A stretch of DNA of 64,000 nucleotides. It comes from Sipunculus nudus. Lineage: Eukaryota; Annelida; Sipuncula; Golfingiida; Sipunculidae. The notes beneath the pieces were generated by a model, which was given only the letters and a program-made list of their open reading frames with translations, had not been told where the DNA came from and ran no database searches. Shown here piece by piece: positions 44,648 through 55,008 of the stretch (positions within the stretch are counted from its first letter, which is position 1; each line of letters starts with the position of its first letter). The position numbers were made by a program, and so were the translations under genes. The DNA lies in NCBI GenBank assembly GCA_026874595.1, contig JAPPUL010000076.1:932001-996000 (forward strand), read 5' to 3'.

Positions 44648-46477
44648 CTAAGTTCTTAAAAATAGGTTTTCTAAGCTATTCCTATCTAAGCTTAATATGG
44701 TAGGGCGTCCGTGTGGGCAGGCAAAAGGGTTTGGATAGTTAGCAAGTTCGTTTAACAAATAGATTATTTCATCATCTGATATTAGGTCCCCTGATTTAAT
44801 TGCACTCCTACAAGCTTTTCGCTTCATTACTTCCTCTAAGTAATTAAGAGCTTTTGGAACAGTTTTATTGTCTATACATAATTCTAAAAGATATTCAATA
44901 GAATCGCGAGCACTATCCATTTTAAGAAAACTTGGTATAGAATTTACGATATAACTTTCCTTTGAAAAGAGTTCAATATGAAATCCTAATTTAGCAATAC
45001 TGTTTTCTTTATCTTTTATATTAGATATATGCGAAGGACTAACTTCTATAATGAAAGGTCTTAATAGGTTTTGTGATGGGATTGTATCATCTTTTATAGT
45101 TTCCCTTATTTTTTCGTATTGTAATCTTTCATGAGCTGCGTGTTGGTCAAGCATTATAAAAGTATTATCTGACTCTATTAGTATATATGTATTAAATAGT
45201 GTCCCAAGTATAGTATAATTATCTCCCGCTAGAATTTGGTTTGGATAACTTTTTTTGTTTTGTATTCTTTGTTCATGGGTCGTTATTTTGTAGGGAATGT
45301 AATTCTTTTTAGCCGAGGCTATATTTTCTTTTGGGCTATTAAATTCTTTTTGAGCTTCATGCGCTTTATTATATTCTTGAATAGAGTCTTTAGTTTCAGA
45401 GTATTCATATTGGTTTTTATAAGATGATTTGTTAGATTGCGAGGGTTCTTTTAGTCCTTTATTTGTAAATTCTATTTCTGGGGCAATATTTGTTGCGCTA
45501 CGTAATGATATTTCTAATACATGATTTATAAAATCGTATATTGAACTTTTTGTAAGTATAGCAACTTCTTTTTTGGATGGGTGTATATTTACGTCAATAT
45601 ATGCAGGATGTATTTCAATAAATAAAAATATACAAGGATAGGAACCGATTGGCGTTATAGATTTATAAGCATTAGAAATTGCAACAGATATTGCAGGAGA
45701 AGATATTGGCCGACCATTAATATAAATAAATTGATATTTCTTACTTTTTTTAAAAAAGTTTGGATTTGATATGTAACCTGTTACTTTATAGTCTTTGGTA
45801 TGGTCTTCAATATATATTAGTCCTTGGGCAAGTTCTTTGCCAAAAAAATCTTCTATTCTTGATAAGCGGTTTGAGGATTTATTTGTGCTTAAAATCTCTA
45901 AATCATTGTGTACAAGCGAAAAACTTATATTATTGTATGGGATTGTCTTACTTATAAAAATATCTTTTATATAGCGAAACTCTGTACTTGCTTGTCTAAG
46001 GACCTTCTTTCTTACGGGGGTTGTACAAAACAAGTTCTTAACGTTTACTGTGGTACCTCGATTACTTGCTACTTGTTTAGTTTCTATTACATTGTCATAG
46101 CTTAGTTTTATAGCGTTTGCATGGTCTTTGCCATCTACTTTTGATATTATTTCAGTTTCTGACATAACTGCTATAGAATGTAAGGCCTCGCCCCTAAATC
46201 CAAGACTCTTCGTTTTGTATATATCTTCAAATTCTGCTATTTTGCTTGTTGAATGTTTTTTACACGCAATCTTTAAGTCGGATAAAGACATTCCGTGACC
46301 ATTATCCTTTACCTGTATAAAATCTTTTCCACCTTCTGTTACCAAGATTCTTACATCTTTTGCACATGCATCTATTGCATTGTCAATTAGCTCCCTCACA
46401 ACTGATGAAGGGTTTAAAATTATCTCTCCTGCAGCTATCTTACTTATTGTGTCATTATCAAGCATTCGTATTGTCAT
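44648..46477 (-). CDS. mutL: DNA mismatch repair protein MutL
   Basis: About 609 residues if translation starts at the ATG at 46477 (MTIRMLDNDTISKIAAGEII), the family's usual beginning; four further codons upstream are open. GHKL ATPase motifs: VVRELIDNAIDA, VKDNGHGMSL, TKSLGFRGEALHSIA and GTTVNVKNLF. The C-terminal part has the endonuclease motif LDQHAAHERLQYEKI (near residues 440-455), CRSAIKSGD and NPFACPHGRP, so it is a nicking MutL. It acts with MutS, not in the window. Directly precedes the helicase-nuclease gene in transcription (18-base gap). Confidence 0.93.
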   Translation of the reverse strand: MTIRMLDNDTISKIAAGEIILNPSSVVRELIDNAIDACAKDVRILVTEGGKDFIQVKDNGHGMSLSDLKIACKKHSTSKIAEFEDIYKTKSLGFRGEALHSIAVMSETEIISKVDGKDHANAIKLSYDNVIETKQVASNRGTTVNVKNLFCTTPVRKKVLRQASTEFRYIKDIFISKTIPYNNISFSLVHNDLEILSTNKSSNRLSRIEDFFGKELAQGLIYIEDHTKDYKVTGYISNPNFFKKSKKYQFIYINGRPISSPAISVAISNAYKSITPIGSYPCIFLFIEIHPAYIDVNIHPSKKEVAILTKSSIYDFINHVLEISLRSATNIAPEIEFTNKGLKEPSQSNKSSYKNQYEYSETKDSIQEYNKAHEAQKEFNSPKENIASAKKNYIPYKITTHEQRIQNKKSYPNQILAGDNYTILGTLFNTYILIESDNTFIMLDQHAAHERLQYEKIRETIKDDTIPSQNLLRPFIIEVSPSHISNIKDKENSIAKLGFHIELFSKESYIVNSIPSFLKMDSARDSIEYLLELCIDNKTVPKALNYLEEVMKRKACRSAIKSGDLISDDEIIYLLNELANYPNPFACPHGRPTILSLDRNSLENLFLRT

Positions 46478-46598
46478 AATTTCACGCACAATTTTTAGGT
46501 ATTAACTATTTTTAATAATAGTCTTTAGTTTAGGCTTTTTGCAAATGTTTAATTTATTTTTTTAATTTCAAGGAAATTATTTCGATTTATTTTTAATT

Positions 46599-47564
46599 AT
46601 GTTAAAATTCTACCTTTACCGACTTGGTCAAATTTTTTTAGTATTATTCATTTTATCTATAACAATCTTTGTATTACTTAATCTTATGCCCGGGGATATA
46701 ACAACAGAGTATCTTATTGAAAACCCAGGAGCACTTCCAAGTCCTGATGATATTAAAGAATTTATAAAAGAAAAGGGTTACGATAAACCATTTTATATTC
46801 AATATATAAACCTTATGTCTAATTTACTATTAGGTAACTTTGGATATTCTGAACGTTATCATATGGCAATAAGTAAGTTGTTGCCTTATCGTATATTAGT
46901 AACTTTGAAACTCTCTATTCCCGTTTTTATAATCAGTTTGATATTAGCCATACCCATTGGCATATTCTCTGCTTTGTATCAGTATTCTAAATTCGATTAC
47001 TTAACACAGTTTATTATATTTCTAGGCATTTCGTTTCCGACCTTTTGGGTTGGACTTAGCTTCATATATATATTTTCTTTAAACTTGCAACTTTTGCCAG
47101 CAAGCGGCATTGAGACTATTGGTCAAAGTGGTTTTTTGGATAGTCTAAGATATTATATACTTCCTATTATGGTACTATCATTTCATAGCATTGGCATATG
47201 GGCTCGGTATATTCGTGGCAACTTTTTGGATATTATTAATATGGACTATATGAAAGTTGCCCTTTCTAAGGGGCTTTCTGAGGATAAGATTGTTTTTAAG
47301 CATGGACTTAAGAACGTATTAATACCTCTACTTACCCTAGTTGCCTTGTCCATTCCACATATAGTAAGCGGAGCTTTAATTACAGAGCAGGTTTTTGGCA
47401 TACCCGGTATGGGACAGCTTTTAATTAATTCTGTCTTGGAAAAAGATAGAAATATGGCTTTAATTGCTTTCATGTTTCTTGCGTTTATAACAGTTTTATT
47501 CAATTTCCTTGCTGATATTTTGTATTATATTATTGACCCAAGAATTAGAAGGCAGTACGAGTAG
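46599..47564 (+). CDS. OppB/DppB-type peptide ABC transporter permease
   Basis: 321 residues. The start LYRLGQIFLVLFILSITIFV and LMPGD are typical of the first permease of oligopeptide or dipeptide importers. Six membrane segments follow, with the EAA loop DYMKVALSKGLSEDKIVFKH and the end NFLADILYYIIDPRIRRQYE. OppC, ATPases and binding protein are absent here; the next gene is on the other strand, so this is an orphan permease or its partners are elsewhere. Divergent from mutL. Confidence 0.88.
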   Translation: MLKFYLYRLGQIFLVLFILSITIFVLLNLMPGDITTEYLIENPGALPSPDDIKEFIKEKGYDKPFYIQYINLMSNLLLGNFGYSERYHMAISKLLPYRILVTLKLSIPVFIISLILAIPIGIFSALYQYSKFDYLTQFIIFLGISFPTFWVGLSFIYIFSLNLQLLPASGIETIGQSGFLDSLRYYILPIMVLSFHSIGIWARYIRGNFLDIINMDYMKVALSKGLSEDKIVFKHGLKNVLIPLLTLVALSIPHIVSGALITEQVFGIPGMGQLLINSVLEKDRNMALIAFMFLAFITVLFNFLADILYYIIDPRIRRQYE

Positions 47565-47594
47565 CAGTATGAGTAATTGTAATATTTAGTTTTA

Positions 47595-48887
47595 TTAAGA
47601 GAAACCATAAAAGCTAGGGAAAAGGACTATAGAGGCTAGTATGAGAAATTGTATAATAATGAACATGGTAACTCCTTTATAAATTTGTGTAGTCTTAATC
47701 TCTTTAGGAGCCACTCCTTTTAAATAAAATAAACTAAAGCCAAATGGAGGGGTTAAAAATGATGTTTGTAGGTTCATGGCAACTAAAATACCAAACCATA
47801 ACATGTTTATATCAAGGGCTAACGCTATAGGATATAATATTGGAACAACGATATAAGATATTTCAACAAAATCAACAAAAAAGCCAAGAAGCATTATTAT
47901 AATCATAGAAAAAATAATAAAACCCCATTTCTCTCCAGGTAAGGCTAATAATAAATCCTTAACCATCTCATGACCACCGGATTTAGTAAACACTAATGAA
48001 AAAGCAGTAGCACCAACTAAAATAGCAAATACCATACCAGTAATTTTAATGGTATCAATGGCCGTATCTTTTAACATCTTAAATGAAAACTCCTTATAAA
48101 AGAAGGAAAGTATAATAGCACCAACAGCGCCAACAGCAGCTGACTCTGTAGGTGTTGCAATACCTTTAAATATGGAGCCTAAAACTATAGTAATTAGAAG
48201 TAAAGGTGGTATAATTGCCTTAAGTGAGTTTATAATAATATTTTTATTATTATCTCTTTTCATGGGAGGAGCATAGTCTTTCTTAATATTAGATATTATT
48301 AGAATATATATTATATAGGATATAACTAATAGTAGACCAGGGAGTAAAGCTGCTTTGAATAAATCTCCTACCGGCTGGTTAATAACATCTCCCAAAATAA
48401 TTAGTATTATTGAAGGAGGAATAATTTGACCCAGAGTGCCTGATGCACAAATAGTTCCGCATGCAAGCTCAGGATTATAATTGTTCTTTAACATAACAGG
48501 TAATGCAATAATACCCATAGCTACTACACTGGCTCCTACTACTCCCGTAGTCGCAGCAAGTAAAGCTCCTACCAACATCGTGGAAATAGCTATGCCTGCC
48601 TTTATCGGGCCAAACAAAGCTCCCATCGATTCTAATAACCTTTCTGCCATCTTTGTCTTTTGCAAAACAATCCCCATGAAAATAAATAAGGGTATTGCCA
48701 TCAATATTTTGTTTTGCATTAAACTTTCGTCTATCCTATAAGGCATAAGAGAAAATAGACTTATCGTATCTTGAAGACCAAATATAATAAGGGAGGCCAA
48801 TAAGGATATCCCCGCAAATACGAATGCCACCGGAATACCTGTCATCAATAATCCCAAGGCAAATAAAAACATAATTAAGCCATACAT
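47595..48887 (-). CDS. TRAP transporter large permease (DctM)
   Basis: 430 residues with about 12 membrane segments. Family segments: LLMTGIPVAFVFAGISLLAS, IPLFIFMGIVLQKTKMAERL, GALLAATTGVVGASVVAMGI, ASGTLGQIIPPSIILIILGD and PTESAAVGAVGAI. It is the ion-coupled translocating subunit. Last gene of a minus-strand run that begins with two binding-protein genes. LQTSFLTPPFGFSLFYLKGV near the end is typical of the C4-dicarboxylate/mannitol-type subgroup. Substrate unknown. Confidence 0.93.
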   Translation of the reverse strand: MYGLIMFLFALGLLMTGIPVAFVFAGISLLASLIIFGLQDTISLFSLMPYRIDESLMQNKILMAIPLFIFMGIVLQKTKMAERLLESMGALFGPIKAGIAISTMLVGALLAATTGVVGASVVAMGIIALPVMLKNNYNPELACGTICASGTLGQIIPPSIILIILGDVINQPVGDLFKAALLPGLLLVISYIIYILIISNIKKDYAPPMKRDNNKNIIINSLKAIIPPLLLITIVLGSIFKGIATPTESAAVGAVGAIILSFFYKEFSFKMLKDTAIDTIKITGMVFAILVGATAFSLVFTKSGGHEMVKDLLLALPGEKWGFIIFSMIIIMLLGFFVDFVEISYIVVPILYPIALALDINMLWFGILVAMNLQTSFLTPPFGFSLFYLKGVAPKEIKTTQIYKGVTMFIIIQFLILASIVLFPSFYGFS

Positions 48888-48926
48888 AAAATAAGTTCCT
48901 ATGTCCTTTTAAAGTTTAGTTTAATA

Positions 48927-49430
48927 TTAATCATCAACCGAAAATAGCCTTATACTCCTTAATATAAAGCTTAGGGAGGATAGTATTAGAAGACCAAAAG
49001 ATAACACAATTGACCCTTTTATTATAAATCTGTAAGGAAGTCCTCCAGGATCTGGACTTGTCTCACTTATATTAAACGCATCTAGCGTATAGGTCCAGGC
49101 TCCAAGGATTATTACTAGAGAAACAGGTATTATAAAAATAAGGGCGGTTAATATATTTACTATTGCCTTTTGCTTAGGACTAAATTTCTCATATAACATA
49201 TCTACACGAACATGGCCATCTTCCTTTAAGGTATAGGAAATCCCTAATAAAAATACTAGCGAAAATAAATGCCATTCCAATTCTTGCATTCCAATTGAAC
49301 TGTCGTTAAGTACATACCTCATTATAACATCATAAAAAACATTAAGAATTAATAGTAGCATAAAAACAACGCATACTAAACCCAAGACATCAATTATTTT
49401 ATTGATTAATTTCTCTAGTAGTATAATCAT
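48927..49430 (-). CDS. TRAP transporter small permease (DctQ)
   Basis: 167 residues with four membrane segments (about 12-34, 48-66, 88-110, 133-153). LNVFYDVIMRYVLNDSSIGM and LEWHLFSLVFLLGISYTLKED with HVRVDMLYEKFSP are the conserved pieces of DctQ. It holds the large permease together with the periplasmic binding protein. Lies 39 bases before dctM in transcription order. Confidence 0.92.
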   Translation of the reverse strand: MIILLEKLINKIIDVLGLVCVVFMLLLILNVFYDVIMRYVLNDSSIGMQELEWHLFSLVFLLGISYTLKEDGHVRVDMLYEKFSPKQKAIVNILTALIFIIPVSLVIILGAWTYTLDAFNISETSPDPGGLPYRFIIKGSIVLSFGLLILSSLSFILRSIRLFSVDD

Positions 49431-49481
49431 AAGACACTCAAGCTATATATTAACCTAGTGGCAAAACCACTAGGTCAATAT

Positions 49482-50600
49482 TTACTGATTTAAGTAAGCA
49501 TTATCTGATATTTTGGTCCAGGTCCTAACATTTTTTAAATAAGATCGTTTACTATCAATTATCTTCTTAGATAGAGGGTCTTTTGCAGCATGCTTATCTA
49601 ATAATTCGTTTGTTACTTGTTTAAGCTTCGTTATGATAGCTTTAGAAAATACCCTGAGTTGAACTTCTGGATGGTCTTTTTTGATCTTCTCCCAATTAAT
49701 ACCATTTTCATGGAGAGAATGAGGTAGCATATCATAGGCAGTTAAGCGCATTGCCGTTATCAATATTTCTTGTAAGTCAGCTGGTAACTCATCGAAGGCT
49801 TTCTTATTAACTAAAAACTGTAATTCAGTTCCTGGTTCGTGCCATCCACTATAATAGTATTTTGCAACTTTATGAAATCCCATAGGGAAGTCATGTGCAG
49901 GGCCTACCCACTCAAGAGCATCAATTACTCCTCTCTCGATTGCTTGATAAAGCTCTCCAGGAGGTATGTTAACGGTTTTTGCTCCTATCTCGCTAAGAAC
50001 TTCTCCTGCAAAACCTGGTATCCGCATCTTAACATTTTTAAAGTCAGCAATTTTATTAATCTCCTTGTTAAACCATCCGCCAGGCTGGTTTCCTGTATTG
50101 CCTCCTGGAAACGACATAAGACCATGTTTTGAGTAGACCTCTTCCATTAACTCCATCCCTCCTCCATAATAAAACCAAGCATGTTGTTCCACTGCTATCA
50201 TCCCAAAAGGTAGGGTTGTGAAGAATAATGTGTTAAAATCCTTTCCTTTCCAATAGTAGGAAGCTGAATGTCCCATCTGGTAATTACCGCTTTTTACAAA
50301 ATCAAAAATACCTAAAGCTGCCTTATGTATGTTAGATGGTTCAATCGATATTAAAAGCCTACCATTAGACATACTCTTTACCATACTCGCCATTCTTTTT
50401 GGTACATCGCTAAATATTGGGAAATTAGCTCCCCAGGTTTGCGCTAAAGTCCATTTGTACTCCTTTGTAGCTGCTGTGTCAGCTTTTGCTACTTCTTTTA
50501 CTTGTGTTTGCTCTTTGTTCCCTCCACAAGATATTATAAGTGTATATGAGCAAATTAATATCAACATATTCTTTGCTAGACTTTGTTTTTTCATTAACAT
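49482..50600 (-). CDS. TRAP transporter substrate-binding lipoprotein (DctP), copy 1
   Basis: 372 residues. A signal peptide (KNMLILICSYTLIISC) ends in a lipobox with Cys25, so it is a lipoprotein, whereas many DctP proteins are free. YKWTLAQTWGANFPIFSDVP, WFNKEINKIADFKNVKMRIP with its conserved Arg, GEVLSEIGAKTVNIPPGELYQ and VIDALEWVGPAHDFPMGFHK belong to the 7 kDa-acid-binding type (TAXI-unrelated DctP) that takes up lactate, mannitol-like or carboxylate substrates. It is a close paralogue of the gene just upstream (50901-52010). Confidence 0.9.
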   Translation of the reverse strand: MLMKKQSLAKNMLILICSYTLIISCGGNKEQTQVKEVAKADTAATKEYKWTLAQTWGANFPIFSDVPKRMASMVKSMSNGRLLISIEPSNIHKAALGIFDFVKSGNYQMGHSASYYWKGKDFNTLFFTTLPFGMIAVEQHAWFYYGGGMELMEEVYSKHGLMSFPGGNTGNQPGGWFNKEINKIADFKNVKMRIPGFAGEVLSEIGAKTVNIPPGELYQAIERGVIDALEWVGPAHDFPMGFHKVAKYYYSGWHEPGTELQFLVNKKAFDELPADLQEILITAMRLTAYDMLPHSLHENGINWEKIKKDHPEVQLRVFSKAIITKLKQVTNELLDKHAAKDPLSKKIIDSKRSYLKNVRTWTKISDNAYLNQ

Positions 50601-50756
50601 TCTTCCTCCTTAAATCTCCTTAAATCTATTTGTTTGATTCTGTTTTATTAAGTATACAAAAATATGAAAATTTGACCCTAACTAAAAGTTAAATCTATAT
50701 TATCTAGAGTCTAAAATTAAATAATTGGGGAGAAATGCTAATAGCCTTTATTTAAT
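50597..50756. repeat. Upstream segment of the duplicated TRAP unit, copy 1
   Basis: The 5' region of dctP copy 1 matches 52007-52166 nearly base for base, then diverges after TTTATTTAAT. The two units are 1410 bases apart (gene ends at 50600 and 52010), so gene and promoter region were duplicated together. It includes CTTCCTCCTT, the complement of an AAGGAGGAAG ribosome site. Confidence 0.9.
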
Positions 50757-50900
50757 ATCCTTTTTAATAGCCTTTTTAAGAAGGAGGATATGTAGACTAA
50801 CTAGCTATTAACTGAATGAGGAATTATAAAAATAAGCTATTATATCAATAATCTTATTAATAACTCTAATGCTAAAATATAAACTCCACCAATTATATCT

Positions 50901-52010
50901 TTATCGACTTAGATAAGCATAGTCAGAAAGTTTTGTCCACTTCCTAACTCTTTTTAGATAAGCTCTTTGACTATCTATTATCCTCTTCCCCATCGCATCC
51001 TTTTTAGCATGGCTGTCCAATAAATTGTTAGTTTCTTGTTTAAGCCTTTCTATAATTTCTTTAGAGAAAGTTCTTAGCTTAATATCAGGATATTCCTTCT
51101 TAATCTTTTCTAAACTCACTCCGTTTTCATGCGTTGCGTGAGTTAGCATATCGTATGCTGATAATCTTATTGCATTGACCAGTATTTCTTGTAAGTCAGC
51201 TGGTAGCTCATCAAAGGCCTTCTTGTTAACTAAAAATTGTAACTCAGCACCAGGTTCATGCCAGCCACTATAATAATATTTTGCAACTTTATGAAATCCC
51301 ATAGGTAAATCATTGGCAGGGCCAACCCACTCAAGAGCATCAATTACTCCTCTATCAATTGATTGATAAAGCTCTCCAGGCGGAATATTTACTGTCTTTG
51401 CTCCAACTTTGGTTAGAACCTCTCCTGCAAAACCAGGTATTCGCATCTTAATATTTTTAAAGTCATTAATACTTTTTATCTCTTTTTTAAACCATCCTCC
51501 AGGTTGGTTGCCTGTATTGCCTCCTGGGAAGGACATAAGGCCATGTTTTGCGTAAACCTCTTCCATTAATTCCATCCCTCCACCATGATAAAACCACGCA
51601 TGTTGTTCTATTGCTATCATCCCAAAAGGAATTGTTGTAAAGAATAAAGTGTTGAAATCCTTTCCTTTCCAATAGTAGGAAGCTGAATGTCCCATCTGGT
51701 AATTACCGCTTTTTACAAAATCAAATATACCAAGAGGAGCCTTATGTATATTAGATGGTTCAATCGATATTAAAAGCCTACCATTAGACATACTTTTAAC
51801 CATAGCTGCCATTCCTTTGGATGCCTCACTAAATATTGGGAAATTAGCACTCCATGTTTGAGCTAAAGTCCATTTGTATACCTTGCTATCCGCTTTTGCT
51901 ACTTCTTTTACTTGTGTTTGCTCTTTGTTCCCTCCACAAGATTGTAAAAGTGTATATGAGCAAATTAATATCAACATATTCTTTGCTAGACTTTGTTTTT
52001 TCATTAACAT
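50901..52010 (-). CDS. TRAP transporter substrate-binding lipoprotein (DctP), copy 2
   Basis: 369 residues, lipobox Cys25 (YTLLQSCGG). Very similar to copy 1 through the whole length, and identical in the first 18 residues and in the 150 bases upstream. Compared with copy 1, three residues are missing after KVAKADS, and the variable positions concentrate in the last third (HATHENGVSLEKIKKEYPDI). The binding-site segments (WFKKEIKSINDFKNIKMRIP, VIDALEWVGPANDLPMGFHK) are kept, with H for N change at GPAN. A duplicated, diverging binding protein may widen the substrate range of one permease. Confidence 0.9.
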   Translation of the reverse strand: MLMKKQSLAKNMLILICSYTLLQSCGGNKEQTQVKEVAKADSKVYKWTLAQTWSANFPIFSEASKGMAAMVKSMSNGRLLISIEPSNIHKAPLGIFDFVKSGNYQMGHSASYYWKGKDFNTLFFTTIPFGMIAIEQHAWFYHGGGMELMEEVYAKHGLMSFPGGNTGNQPGGWFKKEIKSINDFKNIKMRIPGFAGEVLTKVGAKTVNIPPGELYQSIDRGVIDALEWVGPANDLPMGFHKVAKYYYSGWHEPGAELQFLVNKKAFDELPADLQEILVNAIRLSAYDMLTHATHENGVSLEKIKKEYPDIKLRTFSKEIIERLKQETNNLLDSHAKKDAMGKRIIDSQRAYLKRVRKWTKLSDYAYLSR

Positions 52011-52166
52011 TCTTCCTCCTTAAATCTCCTTAAATCTATTTGTTTGATTCTGTTTTATTAAGTATACAAAAATATGAAAATTTGACCCTAACTAAAAGTT
52101 TAGTCTATATTATCTAGAGTCTAAAATTAAATAATTGGGGAGAAATGCTAATAGCCTTTATTTAAT
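52007..52166. repeat. Upstream segment of the duplicated TRAP unit, copy 2
   Basis: Counterpart of 50597-50756. Only a few substitutions distinguish the two (for example AAAGTTTAGTC here against AAAGTTAAATC). It should contain the original promoter of the minus-strand TRAP operon, and the copy inside the operon may be a second start point. Confidence 0.9.
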
Positions 52167-52286
52167 TTAAAGGTAATATAAAGACTATGAAAATTTAATT
52201 TATATGTTTAACATGTTTAACTTAAATAAAAGTTTTTTCTTTAGCCTATATTGGTTTAATTATATAGGTAAGGGGGTTTATTCTTT

Positions 52287-54959
52287 TTGAGAGATTCTAT
52301 TTTACGTTTTTGTGCAAAGATTGCTTATCAATACCCAAAATCTATCCTTATATCGTTTACTATTGTTGGGATTATTGCAGCCTTCTTTGCTTTTTATAAT
52401 CTAAAAATTTCAACTGAATATGATTCCCTGCGTTCTGATGAGCTCCCATATGCTAAAGCTTATAACCAATTTAAAAAAAGCTTTAATGATAACAATTTCA
52501 TACTTTTGGTAATTGAGGCCAAGAAAAATAAAAACATAAGCAAGGAAGTTGCTAAAACTTTGGCTTTCAAGATTAAAAATCTTAATACCATTAAGCATGT
52601 CTTTTATAAGGTTGATATTGAGTTTTTTAAGAATAATAGTTTGCTTTTTCTTAGTAACGAGAATTTTAATCTTTTACAAAATATTGTAAATCGTACTGAA
52701 AAAGAGATGACAAAGATTGGAGGCGTTAATAATATTAATAGCTTCTTTACATATTTTAGGAATATATTAACACAGAAGAAGATTACTCAAATTGATACTA
52801 TTCTTCTCTATTACTTCGTACGCGAATTTGAACTTGTTTTTGAGAAGGGGGTTGAACATTCAGTTATTAAAGATTTCCTTTCTAAAAAATTAGAAGACTT
52901 CTCCGATGAAGGCTATTTCTTTACTGATAATAAAGAATTTATCTTTGTTTTAGTACTTCCTGAAAAAACAGAAGGTACGATAGACTTAATTGCCGAGCCT
53001 TTGAGCGATATTAGGGAAATAGTTTCCTCTGTAAAAAAGCAATTTGATAATATTGAAATAGGTATAACCGGACAGCCTGTTATACAATCTGATGAGATGC
53101 GTATAACAAGTAAAGATATGTCTTATGCTGCTATTATATCAATATTTATTGTTGCTTTACTTTTTATTGTCTCTCTTAAAAACATTGCACGACCTCTGCT
53201 TTCTGTATATACTCTTATTATAGCTATTTTAATAACTTTTGGTATAGCATCTTTATATCCCGGACGTCTTACTATACTATCTATCGTATTTACTGTTATG
53301 ATGATTGGTATTGGTATTGACTTTAGTATACATATAATTAGTCGCTACCATGAGGAACTTGCAAGAGGGAATACCCTTTATTTAGCTTTAGAAAACACTT
53401 TGCTTAGGGCAGGACGTAGTAGTTTAAGTGGTATTATTACCTCCTCAATTGCATTTTATATGGCTTTGTTGGTCGATTTTAAGGGACTTCAAGAACTTGG
53501 ATTTATTGCCGGGACTGGTATTCTTATTGTACTATTTACCACTATGCTTTTATTACCTGCAGTTCTTGTTTTATATGATAGTAAACGGCGAGAACTTAAT
53601 CTAACTTCTTTTATACAAATTCATGCTCTTAACAAAGTTAGACTATATCCCAAAACCATTATAATAACCATATTGTTTATAACTATACTAGGAATATCCA
53701 TCCTTCTTTTTAAGGGACTGCCTAAATTTAATAACAATCTAATGGACTTACAGGCTCATGGTATTGAATCTGTTTTTTATGAACTTAAACTTATCTCCTC
53801 ATCAGAAGGTTCAAGTTGGTTCTCGACTATTTTTCTTGTTCCTGATTTGCAGGCAAATGATAATGTCATTGTAAGTCTTAAGAGTAAAGATTCTATTGGC
53901 AAAATATCAAGTATCCGCGATTACATACCTAAAAAGCAAAATGAAAATGTGCGCAAAATCGCTTTACTTAAAGAAGATATTAATAGCCTTATAAAGGGTT
54001 TTTCATATAAGCCTAATTCATTATCCATTAAAGAATTAATTAATAACCTAGAAGATATCAAAAAACTTATAGAAACTAAAAATACTAAAGCTGATACAAA
54101 GAGTAATCAAGCTGATGTTCTTGGGGTAAGAACTAACCTTTTACAATCTATTTCGCGGCTACTGGAAAGTCTTAAGGAGAAGGAGGCAAATAAAACAGTA
54201 TTGCAGTTTCAAGATAGAGTTTTTAACCAACTAAAAGAAGTATATAAAAATTTTAAGAACTTATTAGAACCAACTACCATTAAAATAGATGATATGCCTG
54301 AGGTTATAAAGTTTAGACATATTGGTAAGGATAATAAGCTAGTGTTATATGCCTCGCCAAAGAAAAATATATGGGAATGGAAAAATCTTGAGCAATATAT
54401 AAAAGATGTAAAGATTGTTTCAAGTGATGTTTTAGGGACTGCATTAAACTTTTATGAAGATATGAAGAGAATGAAATCAGGATTTCTAAAGATATCTATA
54501 TACGTGCTTGTTTTTGTATTTATAATACTTGCAATAGATTTTAGATCTCTATATCTTGCTTTTATTGCGCTTATACCATTATTTTTAGGATTTGTTTGGC
54601 TTGTTTCTATAATGAGCTTTTATGATATAGCCTTTAATATAGGTAATACCTTTGCAATTCCTTTACTTATAGGGATATCTATAACATATGGTATTCATAT
54701 AGTGCATAGATTTCTCGAGGATAAAAGTTCATTATTTATAATTAAAAGTACTGGAACTGCGGTTATCTTAACAGCTTTAACCACCATTGTAGGCTTTGGC
54801 AGTCTGCTTATTGCTACTCATAGAGGAACATTTAGTCTTGGTCTTGTTATGGTTATAGGTATTAGTAGTGCTCTTATAACGTCAATTGTATTTCTACCCG
54901 CTTTATTAGAAGTAATTATAAGTAAGGATAGGAAGGAGAAGTTCTTTCACAAAGAATAA
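52287..54959 (+). CDS. RND/MMPL-family exporter
   Basis: 890 residues with the two-fold RND plan: one membrane segment (18-38), a large periplasmic loop, five segments (about 272-430), a second loop (about 480-720) and five more segments to the end. GIGIDFSIHIISRYHEELARG with the charged Asp in the fourth segment and SLSGIITSSIAFYMALLVDF are typical of the SSD/MMPL branch; the second half mirrors it (IGISITYGIHIVHRFLED). It may export lipids or hopanoids; substrate unknown. Starts with TTG 52287 behind AAGGGGG (52269-52275). No adaptor or outer membrane gene nearby. Confidence 0.88.
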   Translation: MRDSILRFCAKIAYQYPKSILISFTIVGIIAAFFAFYNLKISTEYDSLRSDELPYAKAYNQFKKSFNDNNFILLVIEAKKNKNISKEVAKTLAFKIKNLNTIKHVFYKVDIEFFKNNSLLFLSNENFNLLQNIVNRTEKEMTKIGGVNNINSFFTYFRNILTQKKITQIDTILLYYFVREFELVFEKGVEHSVIKDFLSKKLEDFSDEGYFFTDNKEFIFVLVLPEKTEGTIDLIAEPLSDIREIVSSVKKQFDNIEIGITGQPVIQSDEMRITSKDMSYAAIISIFIVALLFIVSLKNIARPLLSVYTLIIAILITFGIASLYPGRLTILSIVFTVMMIGIGIDFSIHIISRYHEELARGNTLYLALENTLLRAGRSSLSGIITSSIAFYMALLVDFKGLQELGFIAGTGILIVLFTTMLLLPAVLVLYDSKRRELNLTSFIQIHALNKVRLYPKTIIITILFITILGISILLFKGLPKFNNNLMDLQAHGIESVFYELKLISSSEGSSWFSTIFLVPDLQANDNVIVSLKSKDSIGKISSIRDYIPKKQNENVRKIALLKEDINSLIKGFSYKPNSLSIKELINNLEDIKKLIETKNTKADTKSNQADVLGVRTNLLQSISRLLESLKEKEANKTVLQFQDRVFNQLKEVYKNFKNLLEPTTIKIDDMPEVIKFRHIGKDNKLVLYASPKKNIWEWKNLEQYIKDVKIVSSDVLGTALNFYEDMKRMKSGFLKISIYVLVFVFIILAIDFRSLYLAFIALIPLFLGFVWLVSIMSFYDIAFNIGNTFAIPLLIGISITYGIHIVHRFLEDKSSLFIIKSTGTAVILTALTTIVGFGSLLIATHRGTFSLGLVMVIGISSALITSIVFLPALLEVIISKDRKEKFFHKE

Positions 54960-55008
54960 TATTATAGTTTATTATAGCTATTTTCACTACGATGCCTTTT
55001 ACCTTTTT

